Translations under genes and position numbers: made by a program
Source of the DNA: Saprospiraceae bacterium
GTDB taxonomy: Bacteria; Bacteroidota; Bacteroidia; Chitinophagales; Saprospiraceae
Assembly: GCA_020631545.1 (NCBI GenBank)
Contig: JAHDHB010000010.1
Location: 1-34,442 of the forward strand
DNA length: 34,442 bases
Direction of reading: 5' to 3'
Shown: positions 16,748-24,399 of the stretch, in pieces
Position numbering within the stretch: the first letter of the stretch is position 1
Layout of the letters: each line of letters begins with the position of its first letter
The notes under the pieces: model-generated
Databases searched by the model: none
What the model saw: only the letters and a program-made list of their open reading frames with translations
What the model was told of the DNA's origin: nothing

Positions 16748-16975
16748 TAAATGAACAAACAAAGATCTGATATTAAGTATAAACAACAAAAGGATCCTCC
16801 TTTTAATTATAAATTCAACCAAAACAATAACAAAAAACAACCTGCATAATTTATTTAAAAAGTAGCCTTTATAGTTCTTTAAAATAAAATTTTATTTTTT
16901 TTCAAAAAACGAAGTCACCTTTTGAAGTCAAAAAGTACTAATAGGCATAGTAGTTCTGAACTAAAAATAAAACCA

Positions 16976-17911
16976 ATGGAGAAAATAGCACCAAAATATG
17001 ATTTCGATACCCATTGGAAAGTCGCCATAAAAGATCTTTTTGAAGATTTTGTGGCGTTTTTCCTACCTGATCTTTATCCTTTGATAGATTTCAGCCAAGA
17101 ACCCGAATTTATTGAACAGGAACTACATGAGATTTTACCAAAAGGGTATAAGGAAGGTAAAGCCTTTGGGGACAAAGTGGCTAAAGTAAGGCTAAAAAAC
17201 GGTAGTAAACAACTGATTCTTATTCATATTGAAATTCAATCTAGCCATGATCCGCTATTTTTAGAACGAATGTTTACCTACTACTACCGTGTATTGGATA
17301 AGGAACAACTGCCTATTGTTGCCTTAGCCATTTATACCGATACCTTTGTCGCAAAGAACCACAACCGCTATGTTAGTCAGCATTTCAATACAAAAATCAC
17401 TTACGAATTTCAAGCACATAAGGTTATTGATTATTCGGAAGAAGCCTTATTGGCATCCAACAATCCATTTGCCTTAGTCGTTCTTACATGCAAATACCTG
17501 AATAACTGTAAGAAAGACAGTTTAAAGCGCTTTACTTTCAAGGAAAAATTGATTATATTTGCTAGGGAACGGAATTATTCCATTCTACAAATTGTAAGTT
17601 TATTACGATTTATTGACCTTTTGATGATTTTACCAAGGGATTTACAATTCAAAACGAATGCATTAATTCGAGAAAAATTTCTACCTATGGAAACAACTAG
17701 AATCTTTAAAGACGACGACTATCATCTTTCCAATCTAATGCATGAAGCACTTTATGGCGAAACGTATGATGCTAAGCGAGAACGAGAATTTTTAGCGGCT
17801 GCTAAAATTTTTCTACAAAAAGGACTCAACCCAAAAGAAATAGCTGAAGCATTTAAATTACCTCTTGATAAAATCCTTAACCTCCTAAAAGATGGAAATG
17901 AAGAAAAATAA
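16976..17911 (+). CDS. Rpn/YhgA-like PD-(D/E)XK nuclease family protein
   Basis: From the ATG at 16976 the protein has 311 residues. An upstream TTG at 16922 would add 18 low-complexity polar residues (KSKSTNRHSSSELKIKP) that are not part of the domain, so I prefer the ATG. The nuclease core reads AFGDKVAKVRLKNGSKQ with Asp66, then LILIHIEIQSSHDPLFLERM with Glu86 and Gln88, the D..ExQ form of the PD-(D/E)XK motif in Rpn and related transposase-like nucleases. Residues after about 150 are helical, and the end (LQKGLNPKEIAEAFKLPLDK) resembles a helix-turn-helix-like tail usual in this family. Rpn proteins in E. coli are DNA endonucleases that promote recA-independent recombination. No transposon ends flank the gene. 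The family assignment is good; the activity here is inferred. Confidence 0.85.
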   Translation: MEKIAPKYDFDTHWKVAIKDLFEDFVAFFLPDLYPLIDFSQEPEFIEQELHEILPKGYKEGKAFGDKVAKVRLKNGSKQLILIHIEIQSSHDPLFLERMFTYYYRVLDKEQLPIVALAIYTDTFVAKNHNRYVSQHFNTKITYEFQAHKVIDYSEEALLASNNPFALVVLTCKYLNNCKKDSLKRFTFKEKLIIFARERNYSILQIVSLLRFIDLLMILPRDLQFKTNALIREKFLPMETTRIFKDDDYHLSNLMHEALYGETYDAKREREFLAAAKIFLQKGLNPKEIAEAFKLPLDKILNLLKDGNEEK

Positions 17912-18005
17912 TACTCGATCCTAGAAAAACGCCCTGCCTTCATGTCGAATTACCCAGTCAAGCAATACTCCTTGGAGTCAATCCTTTAATTAAAATTTCA
18001 ATCCG

Positions 18006-20414
18006 ATGAAAATTTTATTACCGTTGCTTGCTGTTTTTATCGTTAATTCGTTTTCTATTTATGCCCAATGCCCCACAGGAGAAGCAGAATTTCAAGTAAA
18101 TATTGTCCCCGACAATTATTATCAAGAAACTTCTTGGGATCTTCAAGATGAAGCAGGAAATATCTTGTTCGGTGGTGATTTGAGCGATGGGAATCCTTAT
18201 ACTTTCTCTGCCTGTGTTCCTTCTGGAAATTGCCTCACGTTTACCATTTACGATTCTTTTGGAGACGGCATCTGTTGTAGTTTTGGTCAAGGAAATTATC
18301 AGGTTTTAATAGATGGAACTGTTATTGGTTCTGGTGGTGATTTTGATGACGAAGAAACGGTCTTAATTACTTGCCCTCCAGGGGCTTCCTGTGAAGATTC
18401 TTTTGATGCCATAGAAGGCAGTAACCTCCCTGCCCCCTTTTTGAATACCTGGTATGAATTCACCCCAAGTTTTACAGGACTTTATGAAATAAACACTTGC
18501 CTCCCTGGTAATTCTTGTGGAAATACAACCTTGTGGGTGTATGACTACTGTACGGGATTGATTTGGGATGACACGAATGAAGGCTCCATTGCCTATTCCG
18601 ATGACAATTGTAGTGGTCTATTTTCTTCTTTAGATGTAGCACTCGTTGCAGGGCAAAACTATTATATTCGTATAAAGTACGATGCAGGTATCTGCCCAAT
18701 AAGTAGTGTCGATTGGACATTGACGTACTTGGGGGCAATTACGGGGTGTATGGATCCTAATTCTTGCAATTATAACCCAACAGCTACCCAAGATGATGGC
18801 TCTTGTATTTATGAAGGCAATCCCAATTGCCCCAATGGGCCAGATTTGATCATCCTACAAGACGTCTTAGAAACTTCCTTAACCTTAGATTACTTACCTA
18901 ATAATGATGCTTGCTTGATTCAAGAAGGTTGCGTCAGTGGTTATGGTACAAGGGAAGTCATTCGATTTACAACTCATATCAAAAATATTGGAGAATCAGA
19001 TTTTTATATTGGGGAGCCTCCTTTAAGTACATCAGAACCGAGTACGCAATGGGAATGGGATCCTTGCCATAACCATTGGCACTACGAAGGTTACGCAGAG
19101 TACTTATTGTACAACATGAATGATGGAACGGAATTACCCATTGGATTTAAAAATGGTTTCTGCGTCATGGACTTAGAGTGTAACGATGGAGGAAGCCCCA
19201 AATATAACTGCGGTAATCAAGGCATTACTAGCAAATGTGGCGACATATACGACTCTAGCCTTCAATGTCAATGGATAGATATAACCAATTTGGATCCTGG
19301 CCAATACATGCTAGTTGTTCGGGTAAACTGGGATTTTTCTCCTGATGCTCTTGGAAGAATAGAAACAGATTTTGACAATAACTGGGGACAAGTTTGCTTG
19401 GATATCACTAGAGATTCAACGACAGGAAACGCCGCCTTTTCTGTCTTGCCTATTTGTGATCCCTATACCGACTGCTTGGGTAACCTCTATGGAAATGCGC
19501 AATATGACTGTAATAATGTTTGTGCCGGCAGTTCTTTACAAGGCGATATTTTTGTAGATACCTTACGAAGCTTGGCCGATCTTAATGTTTATTTAGACGA
19601 ATGCTTATTGGATACTATTTCCGCCACCTCTTGCTTAGATTTGAATGATGATGGTGAAATTACCGTTACAGATGCTACGCTCCTATTCGACTGTCTCCTC
19701 CACGGTACCGGCCCCGTGCCCGGCACACACCAGCATACGCCCTGCGTTTACCCATACGCCGTACAAAACCCTACGGACGAAGTTACCCTCAAGCTAGGGG
19801 CTTTAAGTCTAGACGATTCCTTTGTCGATATCTTAATAAAAAATCCAACGGGTCGCGTTCTTTCCTTCGAATTTGACCTTTCTGGCCTTGATATCAATTA
19901 CATTATCAATCTCGCACCCAATTATTCACCCAATTACCAACATGCTGATGGTGAAATCATTGGGCTTCCTTACGATGAAGTTAGCCTCGACAAAAACTTT
20001 GATTTTATTCCCTTCATGCGTGTATTTTTCACTTCGATGACGGACAATGAAATTTGTATTTCGAACATTACTGATTTTGTAAATTCTAACTACGAAGAAA
20101 TGGTACACAGCATAGATCCTACTTGTCTTTCCCCTACTTTCGTAGCCTTAGAAGAGTCTTCAGTTAATCCTTTCCTTGCTAAGGTCATTCCAAACCCAGC
20201 GGCAAAATCAGCAACCTTATTTTTTGAGAACAATTCTAATCGGACCATAGCATTAGATATACTAGACATCACAGGTCAACAAATCCTCACTTTTCCTGCT
20301 ATTACCACTAGGGAAGTTCTTCTTCCCTTAAAAGAATTGCCCTCAGGCATCTACATCTTTAGGCTAAATGATGGGGAAAAAATGGGTAGTGGAAAATTTG
20401 TGGTACAAAATTAG
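18006..20414 (+). CDS. Secreted lysyl oxidase with dockerin-like module and T9SS sorting domain
   Basis: This 802-residue protein is probably a copper amine oxidase of the lysyl oxidase family (PF01186), oxidising lysine side chains of extracellular proteins. A signal peptide (1-20, IYAQ) is followed by two Cys-rich beta modules (about 22-123 and 129-242) and the Bacteroidota motif CMDPNSCNYNPTATQDDGSC (248-267). The oxidase covers about 278-468. The copper ligands in CHNHWH are His355, His357 and His359. Lys382 (GFKNGFC) and Tyr415 (CGDIYDSS) align with human Lys320 and Tyr355, which form the lysyl tyrosylquinone cofactor. CQWIDITNLDPGQYMLVVRVN at 421-441 is also conserved. A dockerin-like calcium repeat (LDLNDDGEITVTDATLLFDC, 544-563) and a type A sorting domain (about 722-802) complete it. 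It is monocistronic. Confidence 0.9.
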   Translation: MKILLPLLAVFIVNSFSIYAQCPTGEAEFQVNIVPDNYYQETSWDLQDEAGNILFGGDLSDGNPYTFSACVPSGNCLTFTIYDSFGDGICCSFGQGNYQVLIDGTVIGSGGDFDDEETVLITCPPGASCEDSFDAIEGSNLPAPFLNTWYEFTPSFTGLYEINTCLPGNSCGNTTLWVYDYCTGLIWDDTNEGSIAYSDDNCSGLFSSLDVALVAGQNYYIRIKYDAGICPISSVDWTLTYLGAITGCMDPNSCNYNPTATQDDGSCIYEGNPNCPNGPDLIILQDVLETSLTLDYLPNNDACLIQEGCVSGYGTREVIRFTTHIKNIGESDFYIGEPPLSTSEPSTQWEWDPCHNHWHYEGYAEYLLYNMNDGTELPIGFKNGFCVMDLECNDGGSPKYNCGNQGITSKCGDIYDSSLQCQWIDITNLDPGQYMLVVRVNWDFSPDALGRIETDFDNNWGQVCLDITRDSTTGNAAFSVLPICDPYTDCLGNLYGNAQYDCNNVCAGSSLQGDIFVDTLRSLADLNVYLDECLLDTISATSCLDLNDDGEITVTDATLLFDCLLHGTGPVPGTHQHTPCVYPYAVQNPTDEVTLKLGALSLDDSFVDILIKNPTGRVLSFEFDLSGLDINYIINLAPNYSPNYQHADGEIIGLPYDEVSLDKNFDFIPFMRVFFTSMTDNEICISNITDFVNSNYEEMVHSIDPTCLSPTFVALEESSVNPFLAKVIPNPAAKSATLFFENNSNRTIALDILDITGQQILTFPAITTREVLLPLKELPSGIYIFRLNDGEKMGSGKFVVQN

Positions 20415-20616
20415 TGCGCAATAAAGAATACCCTTATTTTTTTCAATTCTCCCAAAAACACTTACAAACCTTCGGCGTCTTTATTTCGTTACGTCAAAGC
20501 CTATATTAGGTTTATAACATACCATGACGATAACATGATTTAAATAAATTATCACCAGATTTTGGTCAAAAAGAGAATCAAAATGGCCATTGGGGTAATT
20601 TTACTTAATCCTTGAG

Positions 20617-20624
20617 TATATTTG
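20617..20624 (+). promoter_or_regulatory. -7 promoter element of the WecA-like/fluC operon
   Basis: TATATTTG matches TAnnTTTG and lies 26 bases before the ATG at 20650. No -33 TTG with normal spacing is visible. Confidence 0.45.
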
Positions 20625-20649
20625 CACAAGGAAAATAGACCCACAACAG

Positions 20650-21702
20650 ATGTACGACATTATACTAAGTTTTATTACTGCATTTATGATTACTTACTTG
20701 GCTATCCCTTCGATAATTAAGATAGCTGAAGTAAAACATCTCTTTGATGAACCAGGAGAACGTACCTCGCATAGTTCGAGCGTACCCACCTTGGGCGGGC
20801 TTGCTATATTTGCAGGGCTCATATTTTCGGTTACTTTTTGGACACCTTTTGTAGTCTTTAACGAACTACAATATATTTTATGTGCGCTGATAATTATGTT
20901 CTTAATTGGTGCAAAAGATGACATTGTCCCCTTGACCCCCTCCAAAAAATTTATGGGTCAAATCTTAGCCACGTTCATCCTTGTCTTCAAGGCTAATGTA
21001 AAAATCACGAGCCTCTACGGCATCTTTGGAATCACGACTTTACCAGAGTTTGTAGCCATTCCATTGTCTATTTTCTCCATTATCGTTATCATCAACTCCA
21101 TCAACCTCATAGACGGGATTAATGGCCTTTCTGCTAGTATTGGTATTATTGTTACCTGCTCCTTTGGATGGTGGTTTCTCCAAGTCAGTCATATAGAACT
21201 TGCGATCATTTGCTTCGCGCTTTCGGGCTCCCTAGTCGCTTTTTTAAAATACAACTTCACTCCAGCGAAAATATTTATGGGAGACACGGGTTCACTCATT
21301 GTAGGGCTAATCTGTGCTATCTTGGCCATTACCTTTATTGAAGCCAACAAAGGTCTAGAACATCCCTACGCTTTCAAAGCTGTACCAGCAGTAGCTATCG
21401 GCGTCCTGATCGTTCCTCTATATGATACCTTACGCGTATTTACCCTTAGAATTTTAAAAGGGAAATCTCCTTTCAGTCCAGACCGAAATCATATCCATCA
21501 CTTGTTGATTGACATTGGGTTATCTCATATGCAAGCGACTAGTGTACTTGCCGTATTCAACATTCTTTTCATTGTTGCAGTTATTTTATTACAAGATCTA
21601 GGTTCCTTCTACCTATTGCTTGTTGTTCTTGCTTCGGCAACCGTATTGACGACCCTTCTCTACTACGCAGTCCAGAACAAAAAACGAAAAGCTGCTCAAT
21701 GA
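20650..21702 (+). CDS. WecA/TagO-like undecaprenyl-phosphate sugar-1-phosphate transferase
   Basis: This 350-residue polytopic membrane protein of the MraY/WecA family should transfer a sugar-1-phosphate, most often GlcNAc-1-P, from a UDP-sugar to undecaprenyl phosphate, starting O-antigen or cell-surface glycan synthesis. It has about 10-11 membrane helices. The family motifs are present: FDEPGERTSHSSSVPTLGG near 33-51, GAKDDIVPLTPSKKFMGQ near 87-104 with the DD pair, NSINLIDGINGLSA near 149-162, FMGDTGSLIVG near 213-223, and the cytoplasmic SPDRNHIHHLLIDIG near 277-291, the His-rich loop typical of WecA rather than MraY. Its stop codon overlaps the fluC start by four bases (ATGA), so the two are translationally coupled. 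No other glycan genes are adjacent. Confidence 0.93.
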   Translation: MYDIILSFITAFMITYLAIPSIIKIAEVKHLFDEPGERTSHSSSVPTLGGLAIFAGLIFSVTFWTPFVVFNELQYILCALIIMFLIGAKDDIVPLTPSKKFMGQILATFILVFKANVKITSLYGIFGITTLPEFVAIPLSIFSIIVIINSINLIDGINGLSASIGIIVTCSFGWWFLQVSHIELAIICFALSGSLVAFLKYNFTPAKIFMGDTGSLIVGLICAILAITFIEANKGLEHPYAFKAVPAVAIGVLIVPLYDTLRVFTLRILKGKSPFSPDRNHIHHLLIDIGLSHMQATSVLAVFNILFIVAVILLQDLGSFYLLLVVLASATVLTTLLYYAVQNKKRKAAQ

Positions 21703-22076
21703 ATTATCTAGCAGTATTTATCGGCGGAGGGCTTGGCAGTATTTGCCGTTATGGCATTGCCAAACTCCTTGCCCCTTGGCAATTCACCTTTCCTTATGCA
21801 ACCTTGATTGCCAACATATTAAGTTGCATTGTCCTAGGCATTTTTGTTGCTTTAGTTGCTAAAAATGCCATCCACGACACCATCCGTCTACTCATCATGG
21901 TCGGTTTTTGTGGGGGATTCAGTACCTTTTCTACCTTTACGAACGAGACCTTTCGTCTTTTTGAAACCGGAAACTTACTTTACGGCTTTACTAATGTGTT
22001 CCTTAGTCTAATTCTTTGTGTATTTTCCATATATTTGGGTGTTATTTTAGGAAATTCTATCTTCCTCGAAAAATAG
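21699..22076 (+). CDS. crcB: Fluoride channel FluC (CrcB)
   Basis: This 125-residue inner-membrane protein is a Fluc-family fluoride exporter, which works as an antiparallel dual-topology homodimer and protects cells from fluoride. It has four membrane helices, an N-terminal GGGLGSICRYGIAK motif (9-22), a helix 2 Asn in ATLIANILSC, and the signature GFCGGFSTFSTFTNET in helix 3, which supplies the pore Phe residues and the central Na+ site. The length matches single-gene homodimeric members. The start overlaps the WecA-like stop by four bases. No fluoride riboswitch (crcB motif) is apparent upstream of the operon, so expression probably follows the operon promoter. The family call is secure. 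Confidence 0.95.
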   Translation: MNYLAVFIGGGLGSICRYGIAKLLAPWQFTFPYATLIANILSCIVLGIFVALVAKNAIHDTIRLLIMVGFCGGFSTFSTFTNETFRLFETGNLLYGFTNVFLSLILCVFSIYLGVILGNSIFLEK

Positions 22077-22102
22077 GTTCATTTTGATCAAAATTTGAAC
22101 CG
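22076..22102 (+). terminator. Hairpin directly after fluC
   Basis: GGTTCATTTTGA and TCAAAATTTGAACC pair with one bulged base, immediately at the fluC stop codon. There is no T-run afterwards, so termination is uncertain; a second inverted pair (22136-22145 with 22157-22166, GTCTTTTTAA) follows before the next gene. Confidence 0.4.
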
Positions 22103-22185
22103 ATAGGAGAGTATGATTCTTAACAGCCCCTAAGCGTCTTTTTAAATAAATAAAGATTAAAAAGACTCCAAATACACGTCGCATC

Positions 22186-23124
22186 ATGGAGATCACAAAA
22201 GAAATGCAAAGCCGGCTAGAGCTCTTAGAGAAAAAATTTGCCTCCTTAGGTCAAAGTATGGAGGCCTACTTGGACGGCCTTTTATATGCCGATTATTTAA
22301 CCTATTGGGATTACATTCGGGTAGATACGCTTTTGAGTCTGCAACAACCACTTACGCCATTTCCTGACGAAAAAATCTTCATTCTCTACCATCAAATTAC
22401 CGAATTATACTTCAAACTAATACGGAATGCGGTAGAACAACTACAAAAAGAAGAACAACTTAGTCCTCAACTTTTTAAGCGCCAAATTAAGCGAATTAAC
22501 GGCTATTTCGAGCAGTTAATCAATTCCTTTGGAATTATGATCGAAGGAATGGACAAGGAGGAATTCTTGAAGTTTCGAATGAGTCTACTTCCTGCTAGCG
22601 GATTCCAATCTGCACAGTATCGAATGATTGAGATTATCAGCACGGATATGCCTTGCCTTGTACATTACCAAAGGAGAGAAGGCATTACGCCTGAAAACTC
22701 TATCCATGATTTATACCAAAACATCTACTGGAAATTTGGCGCAACAGAACTCGCTACAGGGAAAAAAACCTTGACCCTTAAGCAGTTTGAAGTAAAATAT
22801 GGCGAACAATTAGTTCGTTTGGCACAAAAAGTAAAAGATTGCAATATTTGGCAACTCTACAAAAAATTGCCTAAAGAAGCGCAAGCAGACGAATCCATTA
22901 TCCAAGCGTTGAAAGAACACGATATAAATGCCAATGTTTTATGGCCTCTATCCCACTATCGTTCTGCTGTTAAGCACTTAAATCGACAACCAGAAATTAT
23001 CGCTGCCACAGGAGGAACCAACTGGCAACAATACTTACCCCCTAGAAATCAACGCATCATCTTCTACCCAGAGTTGTGGACAGAAGAAGAATTGGAAAAT
23101 TGGGGGAAAAGTGTGCGATTTTAA
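22186..23124 (+). CDS. Tryptophan 2,3-dioxygenase family protein
   Basis: This 312-residue heme enzyme should open the indole ring of L-tryptophan to N-formylkynurenine, the first step of the kynurenine pathway. Family motifs are in order: YWDYIRVDTLLSLQQPL (about 40-56), ILYHQITELYFKLI with the substrate-side His69, LKFRMSLLPASGFQSAQYR with Arg131, and WPLSHYRSAVKHL with His264 as the likely axial heme ligand. ATGGTNWQQYL follows at 274-284 with the conserved Thr/Gly loop. Several positions differ from classic TDO (SELWMK is TELYFK), as in a divergent Bacteroidota branch. No other kynurenine-pathway gene is adjacent, so whether it serves tryptophan breakdown or NAD synthesis cannot be decided here. 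Confidence 0.88.
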   Translation: MEITKEMQSRLELLEKKFASLGQSMEAYLDGLLYADYLTYWDYIRVDTLLSLQQPLTPFPDEKIFILYHQITELYFKLIRNAVEQLQKEEQLSPQLFKRQIKRINGYFEQLINSFGIMIEGMDKEEFLKFRMSLLPASGFQSAQYRMIEIISTDMPCLVHYQRREGITPENSIHDLYQNIYWKFGATELATGKKTLTLKQFEVKYGEQLVRLAQKVKDCNIWQLYKKLPKEAQADESIIQALKEHDINANVLWPLSHYRSAVKHLNRQPEIIAATGGTNWQQYLPPRNQRIIFYPELWTEEELENWGKSVRF

Positions 23125-23186
23125 ATGTTGAAATGTGTTGGAATCTAGCTTCCTTTTAAAGCGTGAGTCTTCTGTCATAGGTTCTT

Positions 23187-23810
23187 CTACGAAACCACCT
23201 TCTCCGAGCTTACCAAGCTCCTCACCGCAAGATCAACACCACGAAGAAGCATATTCGCAGGAAGGGAAGGGTAGATCGTTTTATTTTTCTTTATTAAACT
23301 CGCTGCTATCTCTGTTGTAAAAGGTAAGTGAATGAAAAGCGCTTCAGCAGAATGTCGAGCCGCCCATTTCAAGGAAAGGTAGAAGATATGGTTACAAAGG
23401 TAGGTGCCGGCATGATTGGAGCGAACAGCGGGAATCCCTGCTTCACAAAGTTCCAAGGCTAGTTTTTCCGTATTGATGTGTGTGTGATAAGCACTGTTTT
23501 TGTGGCCATCTACGGCAAAATGCGTCTTCTCTCCCATCGGATCAAATCCAGCATTTATAGCAAAAGTCTCTAAACACATAGCCCCTCGCCTAGCATCTAG
23601 GCCCAAATTGAGGATAAGATCAGGGCGATATTCATCCAAAAGCTTTGGGTAACTAGCAGAAACGACTTCAAAATCCGATTTATAAATCGCCTTACGAAGT
23701 TGAATATCCGAACTTGGCAAAAACTCCTCAACCAACGATTCTGTAGGGTTTACAGGATGAGGTGAGAAGGCTTCGAAACCCGTGAGCAGTACTTTTGGAT
23801 AGTTTGGCAT
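23187..23810 (-). CDS. pcp: Pyroglutamyl peptidase I (pyrrolidone-carboxylate peptidase)
   Basis: This 207-residue cytosolic cysteine peptidase of family C15 removes N-terminal pyroglutamate from peptides. The N-terminus VLLTGFEAFSPHPVNPTE (about 8-24) is the family signature with its substrate-binding Phe. The triad is Glu81 in LETFAIN, Cys139 in SNHAGTYLCN, and His161 in FIHLPF. The length matches the usual 200-215 residues. It is convergent with the TDO gene, with 62 bases between the stops. The start has no clear -7 box. A role in recycling peptides fits the protein-degrading theme of the window but is inference. The call is secure. Confidence 0.93.
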   Translation of the reverse strand: MPNYPKVLLTGFEAFSPHPVNPTESLVEEFLPSSDIQLRKAIYKSDFEVVSASYPKLLDEYRPDLILNLGLDARRGAMCLETFAINAGFDPMGEKTHFAVDGHKNSAYHTHINTEKLALELCEAGIPAVRSNHAGTYLCNHIFYLSLKWAARHSAEALFIHLPFTTEIAASLIKKNKTIYPSLPANMLLRGVDLAVRSLVSSEKVVS

Positions 23811-24030
23811 AAGGCAGCGATTTTATTAGCAGAAGCTAATGATCTTTTTCTTTATGATTATCAGCGTTTCTAAGGGCAAAAAGAACAATTCATAATTTGT
23901 GATCCTGTTAGAAATCATTCCAAAACGCGTCACAAAAATAAGGACAAAAAACATAAACAAGTCCGAAAATATACATTTTATCTCAGAGAATGAAAAAAAT
24001 AGGGCTCACTTTTTTACTATTTTAAAGATT

Positions 24031-24181
24031 GAGGCCACTCCAAAAAGACTCCTCTGCAAAAAAGGATGTGAGATTTATGAAGTATGATGTTTATTACTTG
24101 CTAACAAATATTAATTTACGCTAGGAAAATTTCACACATCTCACCTCATAAGTCGTATTTTTTCATTTATTCCTACTTTTC
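24031..24181 (+). repeat. Palindromic repeat family, copy C
   Basis: It begins GAGGCCACTCCAAAAAGACT and ends near TTTTTTCATTTATTCCTACT, matching copy B across about 150 bases. The outer arms (GATGTGAGATTTATGAAG with its partner near CACATCTCACCTCAT) are better preserved than the centre. Confidence 0.8.
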
Positions 24182-24387
24182 AAGAATATCAAGTAAAAAA
24201 AATTAAAAAGGTCGTATCGAACCAACTTTTTAAGGTCTTTCGAAAAACGCTTGCTAATTCGTTTTTGTAGCCAGAAATCCTTCTCTTAAAAAAAGCACCC
24301 TTTGTCTATCAACATTTTCAAGCGATAAGGAAGAAAATTCATCGCTACTTATTTATCAGTTCAACCACTTGTTCTTTTGATTTTCTG

Positions 24388-24395
24388 TATTTTTG
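24388..24395 (+). promoter_or_regulatory. -7 element abutting the start codon of the M16-like gene
   Basis: TATTTTTG matches TAnnTTTG but ends four bases before the ATG at 24400, with TTG 16 bases upstream (24369-24371). If used, transcription would begin at about the start codon, giving a nearly leaderless mRNA. Confidence 0.4.
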
Positions 24396-24399
24396 CGCC

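Larger units (their letters stand above)
23811..24399. other. 0.59 kb region between divergent genes
   Basis: It holds repeat copy C (24031-24181), listed separately, and the -7 element of the M16-like gene at its right end. I see no gene; a 62-codon frame running into the repeat is not convincing. Confidence 0.5.

Noticed and set aside
16922-16975. TTG-started extension of the Rpn-like gene
   Set aside because: The 18 extra residues are polar and low in complexity, TTG starts are rare in this phylum, and the domain begins right after the ATG at 16976.
13472-17911. Defence island suggested by two PD-(D/E)XK family genes
   Set aside because: The two nuclease-type genes are separated by ordinary housekeeping genes (cyclophilin, Ppx/GppA) and no known defence partner is present.
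20530-20649. Fluoride riboswitch upstream of the WecA-like/fluC operon
   Set aside because: I could not find the characteristic conserved GG..GAUG core and pseudoknot partners in the short leader.
23135-23320. 61-codon plus-strand frame overlapping the end of pcp
   Set aside because: It lies antisense to a conserved gene and has no features of its own.
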